Part shown: piece by piece, positions 1-10,590 of the stretch
Layout of the letters: the number at the start of each line of letters is the position of its first letter
Position numbering within the stretch: the stretch's first letter is position 1
NCBI RefSeq assembly: GCF_003966655.1
Contig: NZ_AP018795.1
Span: forward strand, 806,001-870,000
DNA length: 64,000 nucleotides
Direction: 5' to 3'
From: Acidithiobacillus ferridurans
Lineage (GTDB): Bacteria; Pseudomonadota; Gammaproteobacteria; Acidithiobacillales; Acidithiobacillaceae
Translations under genes and position numbers: made by a program
Notes under the pieces: generated by a model
The model's database searches: none
What the model was told of the DNA's origin: nothing
The model's input: only the letters and a program-made list of their open reading frames with translations

Positions 1-1439
1 CCGATGCGGCCGCTTTCTCCGCTATGCAAATGGAAGCACGAGAACTCAATTTCATCTCCTACACCAACCGTGCAATGGTTGCCAATCAGGTGGCTATCGG
101 GCAAACCATCAGCCTGGTTTCGTGGGCACATTATGTAAAAAGTCTTGGCCTGAACATTCAGAGAGCCGGCACAATTGCTTCTTTCATACCCTACGTTGGT
201 CAAGCAATAATGATGATTACCAATGGTATTGCCAAAGCCGCAACCTTGCTGGATCAAAGCGTTTCCAACGCTGCCAAGGTGGCTCTTCCCGCTCTGGATA
301 TCGCCGATGCCGCACTTAGCGGTGCGCAAGAAATCTATCATCTATCCAACGGCGCTTTTGATCCCGGAACAGACAACAGCAAAGCAGGAGGCGCGATGAC
401 CGCAGTGGCTGAGCAGGTAATCAAAATCCATGATCCGGATGCCCGATTAAACGCCATTCTTTTAGCAAGCAATCTTGGGCAGTATTTCAAAAATCGTAGC
501 GACCTTATCCAGCGTTGGGGAGGAGATAAGAATAGAGCGCAGGCACGCATGGCTTATATGATCAATGCCTCACGGGATGGGTTTACGGCGGCTCGGAATG
601 ATTTGCCGACACCGTTGCGTTTCTTTAGCTCACCAAATTTGTGGAGTTTTGGATGGGAATTTCGCCGTGCGGGCGGAACGCAGTTGGCCCCCAACCGAGA
701 TGGTCGTTATGTCTGGTCTGGGATGGATACACTGTCTTTCCACTACTGGCAGAGGAAAGCGGCACTTTTTGGCGGAAAGAAATGGTCTGAAATACCTTTA
801 GGTTACGGTGCCTCGCAGACCGGTAATGGTAACAATTTTTCATACCCCAGCAACTACACCGAAACCCGGGCACAACCGCAAATGCATTTCCCCGCCGATG
901 ACCGCAACGCGCTTTTACCGGCCTATCAAAATTCCTGGAATGCCAATTCCGGCGCCTCTCGCATCGCCGCCAGTCTGCACCCGGAGGACCAGAACGGCAT
1001 GGGCAGCACAGCACTTAAACGCCCCGGCGGCGATAGTAGTCGCGCGACGGCGGGTGGGATTACCCGTTACTGGGACTTCAATCGTCGCAACCAAAAACTC
1101 GTGGACGCCAACGGCGATCCATCAGACATCATGCCATTTTACACGGTGGTCGTGGAGCATGCACGGGGAAGTGTTCGGGATGCAGCAAACGCCCTGCGCA
1201 TCCATCAAATGGCATCTCGCCAGGATATCAACTTGGTATTGCCGCAAAAGGCGCTAGAAGGTCAGGTACGCGCCGTTGCAAAAGCACAGGCCTACTTCCG
1301 TCATCCTGCGCCCATCTGGCAACGGAACGATAGATTCTATGAAAGAGGCAACCTGTTCAGCCCCTTCTGGGAAGCCCGTCTCGTCGACTTAGACGCGACT
1401 GACCGTATGCAATACGCCGCCATGCTCGGTCTGCACTAA
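1..1439 (+). CDS. TadG-like pilus assembly protein, 5' end outside the window
   Basis: The reading frame is open from the first bases of the window (codons from base 3 read D-A-A-A-F-S-A before the first ATG at 24), so the true start lies upstream. The visible N-terminus, an Ala-rich stretch followed by ARELNFISYTNRAMVANQ, is what follows the membrane anchor in TadG/TadE-type pseudopilins: many small residues, then an 'R-x-x-N...TNRAMVANQVA' block. The rest (about 400 residues) is polar, with W/Y-rich segments and no further clear membrane helix except a hydrophobic patch near GTIASFIPYVGQAIMMI. TadG-like proteins are minor pseudopilins or periplasmic factors of the Flp pilus. The position at the head of a row of tad genes supports the call. 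The family assignment is from sequence pattern only; the C-terminal part is unrecognised. Confidence 0.6.
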   Translation, partial: DAAAFSAMQMEARELNFISYTNRAMVANQVAIGQTISLVSWAHYVKSLGLNIQRAGTIASFIPYVGQAIMMITNGIAKAATLLDQSVSNAAKVALPALDIADAALSGAQEIYHLSNGAFDPGTDNSKAGGAMTAVAEQVIKIHDPDARLNAILLASNLGQYFKNRSDLIQRWGGDKNRAQARMAYMINASRDGFTAARNDLPTPLRFFSSPNLWSFGWEFRRAGGTQLAPNRDGRYVWSGMDTLSFHYWQRKAALFGGKKWSEIPLGYGASQTGNGNNFSYPSNYTETRAQPQMHFPADDRNALLPAYQNSWNANSGASRIAASLHPEDQNGMGSTALKRPGGDSSRATAGGITRYWDFNRRNQKLVDANGDPSDIMPFYTVVVEHARGSVRDAANALRIHQMASRQDINLVLPQKALEGQVRAVAKAQAYFRHPAPIWQRNDRFYERGNLFSPFWEARLVDLDATDRMQYAAMLGLH

Positions 1440-1453
1440 CCTGAGGACAATCC

Positions 1454-2362
1454 ATGATCAAAGATAGAAATGTAATTCGCATCGGTCTGCAAATCAGCAT
1501 GGCAGTTGCCTGCCTCACCCTCACCACCTATGCCGATGCGGAAAAAGTGACGGAACCGGTCCCCGATTCTCCCCATGCAAACCCGGCGTTACGCGCGAAG
1601 ATTCGCTCTGGCCAGATCGGTAGCACTTTGGAAGAAAAATTAAAAACATTGCGTGAAGCGAGGGACTACACCAATGCGCCGGGCGACTTCACGAAAAATG
1701 GAGACGTTCCTGAGTACGATGTTATCGTTGCCGGCTTGAACCATTTCAAAAAATTCATTACCAACTATACAAACCCATCAATAACGGACTGGGACCGTGA
1801 TTTAAAGTTGCCAGAAGGATGCCGATGGATTCCCAATCCTCCGGCACTCGCTCCTGTCATCATCAGGAGTGCTTCAGTGAATGCCCCAACCCATACCAGC
1901 AAATGGCACATTATCTCCTGTGTGGCGAAGGTCCAGTCCGGCAAAAAGATGAAATCTGTGACATATTTTTACCGTCTTTATGCCAGCATCACTAGCGGTT
2001 CAGCAGACGAAGCCCTCTCTCTCGCGCGAAAAAATCTACGAAAATACGGATACGATGAAGTAACGCTTCCCACTTATCCTCATGACCAAAATGATAGATC
2101 AGCCATATTTTCAGATAAGGGCCGTGCAGCGATAGCTGTTGCCGGTGCGTCTTCTGAAACCGTGCCGGCCACATACATTAACCACCCGGACAAACTAACT
2201 AAATATACGCCAATGTTACATAACTTGAAGAACTATTTACAAAATAATGGAAAAATCACCACCATAAGCATATATGAGGTTTCTTTGACCCCGTTGGATG
2301 CCCCACTAAAACCCATCCGCGGACTGGACACCGCCGTCGCCGGACTTCCCAAGAATCATTAA
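1454..2362 (+). CDS. Secreted protein of unknown function in the tad locus
   Basis: This 302-residue protein has a positively charged N-terminus and a hydrophobic stretch (IGLQISMAVACLTLTTYADA) that looks like a Sec signal peptide. The start is supported by GAGGA six bases upstream. It begins 14 bases after the preceding TadG-like gene, so it is probably in the same operon. The mature part is hydrophilic with two cysteines (in EGCRW and IISCVAK) that could form a disulfide in the periplasm. I do not recognise a domain. The context suggests an accessory factor for pilus assembly or for the outer-membrane side of the machine; that is inference only. Confidence 0.6.
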   Translation: MIKDRNVIRIGLQISMAVACLTLTTYADAEKVTEPVPDSPHANPALRAKIRSGQIGSTLEEKLKTLREARDYTNAPGDFTKNGDVPEYDVIVAGLNHFKKFITNYTNPSITDWDRDLKLPEGCRWIPNPPALAPVIIRSASVNAPTHTSKWHIISCVAKVQSGKKMKSVTYFYRLYASITSGSADEALSLARKNLRKYGYDEVTLPTYPHDQNDRSAIFSDKGRAAIAVAGASSETVPATYINHPDKLTKYTPMLHNLKNYLQNNGKITTISIYEVSLTPLDAPLKPIRGLDTAVAGLPKNH

Positions 2363-2372
2363 TCAAAAAGAT

Positions 2373-3179
2373 ATGACACATCGGCCACTCACAAGCCTGC
2401 CACATACCTGTAGCGAACGCGGTCAATCCCTTACCGAGTTCGTCGTGGTGGCTGCGTTCGCGCTTATTCCACTTTTTTTCCTGGTGATCTACACCGGGAA
2501 ATGGAGCTTCACCCAGTTACGGACTATCGAAGCGGCGCGCTACGTGGCATGGGAGCGCACGGTGTGGCGCAGTCAGCCACCGCAGGGACGGGGGTGGGTG
2601 GCCATTAAACCTGATGCCGATCTGCGGGATGAGGCGGCTGCGAGATTTTTCGGGCAACACGGTATGGCGTTAGCCAATACCGAGAACAGAACAGTTATAG
2701 ACCCGATTCTGACCCGTCATGATGGTCGGCCTTTGTTACGTGACCTCGCCAATATTCAGGTGGCTACGCATGAGGAAACCATCTCCAGTGGAGTTTCTAT
2801 GAACTTTTTGGGAACCATCATGAAAATTACGGACATTCCGTTGCGCATGACCGGACCCACAGTCGCCACCGTCAGCGTTCAACTGGAAGGACTGCCGGGG
2901 TATCGCTATCTACCGGACAATCCGCTCGCCAGCGGCCCCCTCTTTACCGCGCAGGCCGCCGTGCTCACGGATGCATGGACAGCCAACGGCCCTGCAGAGG
3001 AAGCGCAGACGGTAAAAAAGTTCCTGCCAACCGCGTATCTGGATGACGGGGCGATAAAAGCGGTAACAACCGTGGGAGGCACCCTTTTTCCTGAACTCAA
3101 ACGCCTGGATTTCGGGCACGTCGATCCGGAAGTGCAGTATGGCGACCGCCTGCAACCTTATCCCAGTGGAGGCAAATAA
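2373..3179 (+). CDS. TadE-like pseudopilin
   Basis: The N-terminus carries the type IVb prepilin-like signature ERGQSLTEF followed by a hydrophobic helix (VVVAAFALIPLFFLVIYTG) and then FTQLRTIEAARYVAWERTVW. The Gly before QS is the expected cleavage site of the TadV/CpaA prepilin peptidase, and the Glu five residues after the cleavage site matches the conserved Glu5 of pilins. TadE-like proteins are minor pseudopilins that may prime or anchor the Flp fibre at the inner membrane. At 268 residues it is longer than a typical TadE, so its periplasmic domain is extended. The ribosome binding site is weak. It lies 10 bases after the previous gene and 2 bases before the next, so it is part of the operon. 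Confidence 0.75.
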   Translation: MTHRPLTSLPHTCSERGQSLTEFVVVAAFALIPLFFLVIYTGKWSFTQLRTIEAARYVAWERTVWRSQPPQGRGWVAIKPDADLRDEAAARFFGQHGMALANTENRTVIDPILTRHDGRPLLRDLANIQVATHEETISSGVSMNFLGTIMKITDIPLRMTGPTVATVSVQLEGLPGYRYLPDNPLASGPLFTAQAAVLTDAWTANGPAEEAQTVKKFLPTAYLDDGAIKAVTTVGGTLFPELKRLDFGHVDPEVQYGDRLQPYPSGGK

Positions 3180-3181
3180 TC

Positions 3182-3856
3182 ATGAACATCCGATCGATCA
3201 TGTTCTGTATCGTTGCGATTCTCAGCGCCCCGACTTTGGCCGTGGCGGATGAGAAGGGACCACTCCTGCCTCCTCCAGACAACGCGGTCACCGAACCACT
3301 GGCAAGTCACCTTCGTATCAACGGCTTGGATATGCGTGCCGTACAATTTCATGTGGGTGCGGAGGAAGAACGGCTACGCTCCTATTTTGTAGAGGCGTGC
3401 GCAAAACTGGGCGGATCCTATACGGAAAATCAACTTCGCAATGAACATATTCAAGGGTGCATTACGCCACCTTATTCGTTGGCCACCCAGTGGCACATGG
3501 AGGGCGAGTCTGCCTACGGCACTCTCTCCAGTCTGCGTATGGATCAAAAAATGGAGCGCGACCCGCTACCTGCCGATTTGCCGTTACCGTCCAACGCCTC
3601 AGTATTGCAGGATGTGGAGACTACCGACGCGGGCATTCACGGACGGGTTTTGCATATACGTGCTGACAGTCCTGCCAAAACACTGCGCAGCACGCTCACA
3701 AACGCATTAATGGTACAACAATGGCAACCGGCTCCGGCCATGCGCAACAACCCATCCGTGATCTCCATGAATAAAGGGAACCGCCATCTGGACATTGTAA
3801 TTGGTGAAGACGGTACCGATAACAGTCGCCTGGTGGTAGTTCTGGATCAACGTTAG
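3182..3856 (+). CDS. Secreted protein of unknown function in the tad locus
   Basis: This 224-residue protein begins with a clear Sec signal peptide (MNIRSIMFCIVAILSAPTLAVA, cleavage likely after AVA). GGAGG about nine bases upstream supports the ATG. Mature cysteines at EACAKLGG and IQGCITPP could pair. No domain is recognised. It sits 2 bases after the TadE-like gene and 9 bases before the short pilin gene, so it is translated from the pilus operon and probably acts in the periplasm with that machine. It might be a pilotin-like or assembly factor, but nothing in the sequence proves this. Confidence 0.6.
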   Translation: MNIRSIMFCIVAILSAPTLAVADEKGPLLPPPDNAVTEPLASHLRINGLDMRAVQFHVGAEEERLRSYFVEACAKLGGSYTENQLRNEHIQGCITPPYSLATQWHMEGESAYGTLSSLRMDQKMERDPLPADLPLPSNASVLQDVETTDAGIHGRVLHIRADSPAKTLRSTLTNALMVQQWQPAPAMRNNPSVISMNKGNRHLDIVIGEDGTDNSRLVVVLDQR

Positions 3857-3865
3857 GGGCGTGCC

Positions 3866-4033
3866 ATGAACGAAAAAGGCCAGTCCAGCATCGAGTACAT
3901 CATCGTTGCGGTTTTCGCCCTGGGATTGCTGTTTGTCGGCAATCCCAGCCCCATTACCCGGCTCCTGGAAGCACTGCGGACATTTTCCAGCGATTTTTCC
4001 TGGGCTGCGTCCATAGCCACTTTGCCATTCTGA
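3866..4033 (+). CDS. Short Flp-like (type IVb) pilin or pilin-like protein, 55 residues
   Basis: This is a very small gene. The product starts MNEKGQSSIEYIIVAVFALG. The first residues up to Gly5 form a short leader, and the QSSIEYIIVA segment matches the type IVb pilin motif (G, then E-Y at positions 5-6 after cleavage) followed by a hydrophobic alpha-helix. The size is typical of Flp/TadE-class pilins processed by TadV. It sits between a secreted protein gene and cpaB, 8 bases before the cpaB start. A bona fide Flp usually has a further conserved hydrophobic and aromatic tail; here the tail is LLEALRTFSSDFSWAASIATLPF. It could be the major pilin, a minor pilin, or an inactive paralogue. Confidence 0.65.
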   Translation: MNEKGQSSIEYIIVAVFALGLLFVGNPSPITRLLEALRTFSSDFSWAASIATLPF

Positions 4034-4041
4034 GGAAACGC

Positions 4042-5088
4042 ATGTCGACCCCGATTAAACCTGACTCCATAATGCGGCCGACTCTACAAAAGAAAAGTCG
4101 TGCTATCACCGGATGGATTCTTCTGTCATTCGCGGTGCTGGCCGGGCTTGGCGCAGCGTATCTTGCTGTGCATATCCTCAATGCCAAGGAGTCCGCTTTG
4201 AAGCAGCGCTTGCTAAGTGAAATGTCTTCCAAAAAGGAAATCACCGTTGCCGCGGTTGTACCGATTGAGAATCTGCCCGCGAATACCATCCTCACGTTGT
4301 CTATGGTCGCGCGGCGAAGAATCCCGGTCGACACCGCACCGGCCGGGATCATACGGGAATCCGATTTCAACAAAATTGAAAACAAAAGACTCCTGTTCCC
4401 GGCGGAAGGCGGCAAACCGCTGACACGGTCGATGTTCAGCAACGTGGGCAGCCCGGCGGATATTCTCGATGCTCATCACATCGCCCTGACGATTTCGGTC
4501 AATTCGGAAAACTCCTTCAATAAAATGCTTCGCCCTGGAGACCACATCGACATGCTATGGATCACGCCAGCCGATGTTCGCGCCAATGCAGCCGCAAGCA
4601 CCATCACCAACCTACAGACCGCTCCTGCAGCGCCAGATGGCTCCTTGGCGCGATTTTTAGGGCAGAACCTGAAAGTTCTCGCGACTGGGCGAGAGATGTC
4701 TCCCAATAACCCTGGTGGAGCAGATGGCTATGGCACCATTACCCTCGAAGTCACACCGCAGCAGGCGCAAAAAATCCTGGTAGCCCAGAAAAGCGGGGAA
4801 ATCCGTCTGGATTTAAGGGGTAACAACAATACTGGTGCCTGGCCAAAATATGCGATTTCGCTGCACGATATTATCGGATATCCGCACACCATGCCGGCTG
4901 GGGTGGAATATATTGTCGGTGGCGCATCGAATAGTGGTAGCACGACTATCCGCGACGTGCAAACCGCCGGAAATGCAGCGCAGCACGCGGCCCCCGGGAG
5001 CGGGGATATGACGCTACGGAATAAGGCTCAGAACGGCGAATTCACCGCTCTGCCGTTCCCCTATGTACCATCATCACCCACGCCTTGA
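4042..5088 (+). CDS. cpaB: Flp pilus assembly protein CpaB/RcpC
   Basis: The 348-residue product has a short cytoplasmic N-terminus, one membrane helix (GWILLSFAVLAGLGAAYLAVHIL), and then an SAF-type domain (VPIENLPANTILTLSMVARRRIP, followed by the Pro-rich loop GGKPLTRSMF). This is the layout of CpaB/RcpC. The family sits in the periplasm and works with the CpaC secretin in letting the Flp pilus through the envelope. The second half has the expected TLEVTPQQAQKILVAQKSGEIRLDLR block. GAGGA five to six bases upstream supports the start. It lies directly upstream of the secretin gene, as in most tad loci. Confidence 0.88.
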   Translation: MSTPIKPDSIMRPTLQKKSRAITGWILLSFAVLAGLGAAYLAVHILNAKESALKQRLLSEMSSKKEITVAAVVPIENLPANTILTLSMVARRRIPVDTAPAGIIRESDFNKIENKRLLFPAEGGKPLTRSMFSNVGSPADILDAHHIALTISVNSENSFNKMLRPGDHIDMLWITPADVRANAAASTITNLQTAPAAPDGSLARFLGQNLKVLATGREMSPNNPGGADGYGTITLEVTPQQAQKILVAQKSGEIRLDLRGNNNTGAWPKYAISLHDIIGYPHTMPAGVEYIVGGASNSGSTTIRDVQTAGNAAQHAAPGSGDMTLRNKAQNGEFTALPFPYVPSSPTP

Positions 5089-5103
5089 CAGGACATTTTT
5101 CCG

Positions 5104-6459
5104 ATGAAATACATCCGTAACTCCTTGGCTGTGGCCATGGCAACCTGCGTCCTACCCGCTCTGACCTATGCTGGTGATCTCCTCAGTCTCGAGCAGCGAT
5201 CTGATATTTCCATGTACGCCGGGCAGGTAAAAATCATCCCTACCAATACCGTGAAGCGGGTCGCCGTCGGTAATGGTAAAATACTCAGCGTTACCTTGGT
5301 TGACAACAAAGAATTACTTCTTCTGGCTGAGGGGTCTGGTGAAACAAATTTACACCTTTGGTATAAAAATGGGGCCAAAAGCGCGTCGCGAGTCGTCATC
5401 GCACCAAAAGATGTAGGTCGCACCGCCGAGGAAATATCTACTTTACTCGGGAACGGCACTCATACACAGGTCAAGGTGGTCGGCGACAAAGTTGTTATTG
5501 ATGGTAGGAATCTATCGGACGAAACCATAAACAGAATAGAGAAACTCAAGGCGATTTATCCAAATGTTGTCAACCTCGCAGAAAAAGAATCGATAAGAAT
5601 GGAGAAAGTGGTGCTTCTGGATGTAAAAATATTGAAGATGAAAAATGATTTTTTCCGCAGTCTCGGAATTAACTGGAACCAATCAATTTCCGGACCACAA
5701 GCTGGCATCGTCGGAGATTTCAGTTCTAATCCATACTTCCGCATGGATGTGCCATCCACAACCGGCACTGGCGGACCCCTTGCCAATTTTTCCTTCCCCA
5801 GTTCAGGGGTGCAAAACCTCCCTCTCAAGGTGGCCCCATTTGCGACCAATTTCGGGGTCATCGCCTCAGTGGCTTCCCGCATCAACTACGCACTGCAAAA
5901 CGGTGATGCGTACGAAATCGCCAATCCCAAACTCAGCGCCAAAAGTGGCAGCAAGGAGCCAGCGGAGTTTCTGGCAGGCGGACAGATTCCCATTCCCCTG
6001 GCGATTGGATTTGGACAAACATCTGTCATTTTTAAGGATTTTGGCATTCGCCTGAAGTTTTCTCCGGTTGCGGATGACAGAAATAATATCAGCCTGAAGA
6101 TATTCTCCGAGATAAGTAACATTGATCCAGCATTGAGCGTTGGTGGCGTACCCGGATTTTTTACTACCAGGACTCAAGAGGAAATCAACCTGAAAGATGG
6201 TGATACACTTGTAATGTCTGGATTGATAGATCACAGTATGGCCAATAATACCAGCAAAATACCAGGACTCGGAAATATCCCTGTTCTTGGCTACCTATTT
6301 AAATCTGAAGATTTCCGCAACAACGAGTCAGATTTGGTTTTTCTCGTCACACCCAAGGTAATCACTGCCGATTCCCTAGAGAATATCGATGCGGAATCTC
6401 ATGGTCGTTATCTGGAAAACCTATATCGAATGCGTTCTGAAAAAGGCCTGATCCGCTAG
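5104..6459 (+). CDS. cpaC: Outer-membrane secretin CpaC/RcpA of the Tad pilus
   Basis: This 451-residue protein has a Sec signal peptide (ending ALTYAG), an N-terminal pilus/secretin N0-like domain (SMYAGQVKIIPTNTVKRVAVGN), a BON-like segment with KVVGDKVVIDGRNLS, and a C-terminal secretin domain with typical strands (EFLAGGQIPIP, KDFGIRLKFSP, NLKDGDTLVMSGLI, IPGLGNIPVLGYLFKSEDFR, ESDLVFLVTPKVI). It is predicted to form the multimeric outer-membrane pore through which the pilus passes. It lies 15 bases after cpaB. Stretches of this gene (around 5560-5660 and 6060-6120) are visibly more AT-rich than the genes downstream of 8200. Confidence 0.92.
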   Translation: MKYIRNSLAVAMATCVLPALTYAGDLLSLEQRSDISMYAGQVKIIPTNTVKRVAVGNGKILSVTLVDNKELLLLAEGSGETNLHLWYKNGAKSASRVVIAPKDVGRTAEEISTLLGNGTHTQVKVVGDKVVIDGRNLSDETINRIEKLKAIYPNVVNLAEKESIRMEKVVLLDVKILKMKNDFFRSLGINWNQSISGPQAGIVGDFSSNPYFRMDVPSTTGTGGPLANFSFPSSGVQNLPLKVAPFATNFGVIASVASRINYALQNGDAYEIANPKLSAKSGSKEPAEFLAGGQIPIPLAIGFGQTSVIFKDFGIRLKFSPVADDRNNISLKIFSEISNIDPALSVGGVPGFFTTRTQEEINLKDGDTLVMSGLIDHSMANNTSKIPGLGNIPVLGYLFKSEDFRNNESDLVFLVTPKVITADSLENIDAESHGRYLENLYRMRSEKGLIR

Positions 6460-6469
6460 GAGAACCTCT

Positions 6470-8198
<1,729 letters not shown>

Positions 8199-8209
<11 letters not shown>

Positions 8210-9194
8210 CCCAGTAATCGGAATGGGGAATGGACCCGCTGCGGCGGTGGCGCCGTTACCGGCATCAGAAAGGGTGCCAGTATCCCCCCACCTCCTCTTG
8301 CAAAGCGCGGCCGGACGGCGCGAAGGCGGCGCCAGCGCCGTGGAGTTCGCCATCGCGGCCCCTGCCTTGCTGCTCGCGATCTTGGGCACCTTTCAGACGG
8401 CCCTGCTCTACCAGGCCCGCGCCCAACTGGAGGTGGCGGCCCAGGAGGCAGTGCGGGCCGGGACCTTGCACGGGGCAAGCCTGGGCGCCATCCGCGATGG
8501 CCTCGCCCGGGGATTGACGCCCCTCTATACCCACGGCCGGGACATGACGGCGCTGGCTCAGGGCTATGCCGCCGCCACCCTCGCCGCTCAGCAGGCCGAC
8601 ATCCACATTCTCAACCCCACCCAAGAGGCCTTTGCCGACTTCCAGGAGCGCACCCGCGATCCCGACGGCCACTGGGTCACGGGCATCCCCAGTGATCATC
8701 TGGGCTACCGTAGCGTCCAGCCGGGCCAGCAGAGCGGCCTTTCCATCCAGGATGCCACCCTCCTCAAGATCCGGGTGGTCTACCACCATCCCCTCATCAT
8801 GCCCTTCGTGGACCACCTCTTCGCCCGCTTCGGCGGCGGGGCCTTCGCCCAGGCCCAAGGGGTGCAGGACCGCCTCCTCGACACCTTTCCCCTCTCCGCC
8901 GAGGCCATCTTCCGCATGCAAAGCCCCTTTACCCATCCCGAGGCGCTGCAGGCGCTTTCGAACCTGGGCAGACCGCAGCCAGGGCAGACATCTTCCGAGA
9001 ATGCCGGAGAGGGCAGCAGAGAGAGCGCAAACCCAGGTACCGTTCCCGAACTGCCGGAATATGCCGACGAGGGTGCTTCTTGCGCCGAGGACTCGTCCCC
9101 ACCCGCAACGGAGGGGACGAATCCATTGCTCGACTACATCAATCGGCAGGGCGGATCGGGATCGTCCAATCCTTTTTCCGCCGTTTCCGAATAG
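8199..9194 (+). CDS. TadE-like membrane protein
   Basis: This 331-residue protein has an unusually long leader (about 40 residues) before REGGASAVEFAIAAPALLLAILGTFQTALLYQARAQ, the typical TadE signature: Gly, then A-x-x-E-F and a hydrophobic helix. After the helix, LEVAAQEAVRAGTLHG matches the conserved region of TadE-like proteins. The C-terminal 70 residues are rich in Ser, Pro and Glu and look disordered. GGAGG six bases upstream supports the ATG, which overlaps the tadA end by 11 bases, so translation is coupled. TadB/TadC, which usually follow TadA, are absent here, so this gene occupies their usual place. Confidence 0.75.
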
Positions 9195-9229
9195 TCCAGG
9201 CCGTTTTGCCCATTTGAATGGAGGGAGCC

Positions 9230-10576
9230 ATGTTCGCGAAACGCCCGATTCTCAGCTCGGCCCTGGTAGCCGGGACCGCCATCGGCGGCGCCTACCTGTA
9301 CGCGGATTACCAGGATCTCTGGGATGACAAAAGCATCGAGCGGCGCGACGAAAACGCTGCGGATGTCCAACGCCCGGAAATCGGGGAAGCACAGCCCACG
9401 GTTCTTACCAACTCGGAGCAAGCGACCGCCCATGGTGCCGGCGAAGCCCCGGCCCAAGGAACAAGTCCCGGCACAGAGGCCCAGACCTTCCCCCTGCCGC
9501 CCACCGGCCCCATAGAGCAGCGGAACATTCCTTTCCCGAATCCTTCCAAGGAGGCGAGCACGTCCCTTGCGTCCCGCCCGTCCCGCGAGACGCCCATCCT
9601 TACGAACCCGTCTTCCGGCATGGCATCCCGCCCCCATCCGGCCTCCCGGGAAGGGAACCGGCAGGCCAAGCGCCCATCCCCTGCCGTGATGCCCGATTAT
9701 CCGGACCAGAACCCCAAGCCGCCCCCTTCCCTCCCGCAGACACTCTGGGAGCGCGCCAGATCCTGGGCAGAGTCCTCCTGGCAGCGGGTGCGCCAGGAGG
9801 CCCGGGATTTCTTCGCCCCCCCACCCCCCGTCGAGCCGATCCTCCAGCGCAATCAACCCGCCGGGGCGGCTTGCGTTCGGAAAACGCCCTTGCCGGGTCT
9901 TTTTGCGGGAATGGATGGGGCGCAGACGGGTGCGGACGATCGCTTTGCGCTTTACCGCAAATGCGTGAAGGTGCGTTCCGGTTTCGAAAAGTACCTCAGC
10001 GACGAATTCCTCGCCAAAACCGAAGCGGTCGCCGGGCACGTAGGGGCGAAACCCGCCCATCTCCTCGCCGTCATGGCCGCAGAGACGGGGGGAAAGTTTC
10101 GGCCTAGCACAAGGAACGACATCGGCGCCACGGGGATCGTCCAGTTCACCAAAAGAACCGCGAAAGGACTTGGAACGAGTACCCAGGATCTGGCCGGGAT
10201 GAGTAACACCCAACAACTGGACTATGTGCAAAAATACCTGGAGCAGCGCCGCGCCCGCGGCATCTCTGTAAAACTGGGCGGCCCGGTCAAGGGCCCCGTC
10301 CCCTTGGACAGCATCCCCCGTCTGTATGGGGCCGTCTGGTATGGGACCCCACTGGACAACGAAGATACCGTGCTCCACCGCTGGCCGGAGCGCCCCTACC
10401 TCCTCAACTGGAACATGGACGTGGATCCCCGCACCGGCAAACTCGAAGGGGCTACCGTCAATCCCGGAACGCGGCATGGCGTCAAGGGATACATCAACGG
10501 CAACGATCTGGTATGGTTCATAAAAAAGAATGGCACCCACGCCAACAAGGCCGGGTGCGCGCATTTCCTCGACTGA
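9230..10576 (+). CDS. Membrane-anchored lytic transglycosylase-like protein (SLT fold)
   Basis: The ATG at 9230 is chosen because GGAGGGA sits just before it; the upstream ATG at 9218 has no such site. The 448-residue product has an N-terminal signal anchor (PILSSALVAGTAIGGAYLYA), a long Pro/Ser-rich linker of about 180 residues, and a C-terminal SLT-like domain. In that domain HLLAVMAAETGGKF supplies the probable catalytic Glu (about residue 285), followed by GATGIVQFTKRTAKGLG, the usual G-x-x-Q-(F/M) block. Lytic transglycosylases open peptidoglycan for envelope-spanning machines such as pili or secretion systems. The position after the tad genes fits this role. Fusion to such a long linker suggests reach across the periplasm. 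Confidence 0.8.
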   Translation: MFAKRPILSSALVAGTAIGGAYLYADYQDLWDDKSIERRDENAADVQRPEIGEAQPTVLTNSEQATAHGAGEAPAQGTSPGTEAQTFPLPPTGPIEQRNIPFPNPSKEASTSLASRPSRETPILTNPSSGMASRPHPASREGNRQAKRPSPAVMPDYPDQNPKPPPSLPQTLWERARSWAESSWQRVRQEARDFFAPPPPVEPILQRNQPAGAACVRKTPLPGLFAGMDGAQTGADDRFALYRKCVKVRSGFEKYLSDEFLAKTEAVAGHVGAKPAHLLAVMAAETGGKFRPSTRNDIGATGIVQFTKRTAKGLGTSTQDLAGMSNTQQLDYVQKYLEQRRARGISVKLGGPVKGPVPLDSIPRLYGAVWYGTPLDNEDTVLHRWPERPYLLNWNMDVDPRTGKLEGATVNPGTRHGVKGYINGNDLVWFIKKNGTHANKAGCAHFLD

Positions 10577-10590
10577 TGTGGGAGCGTGTC

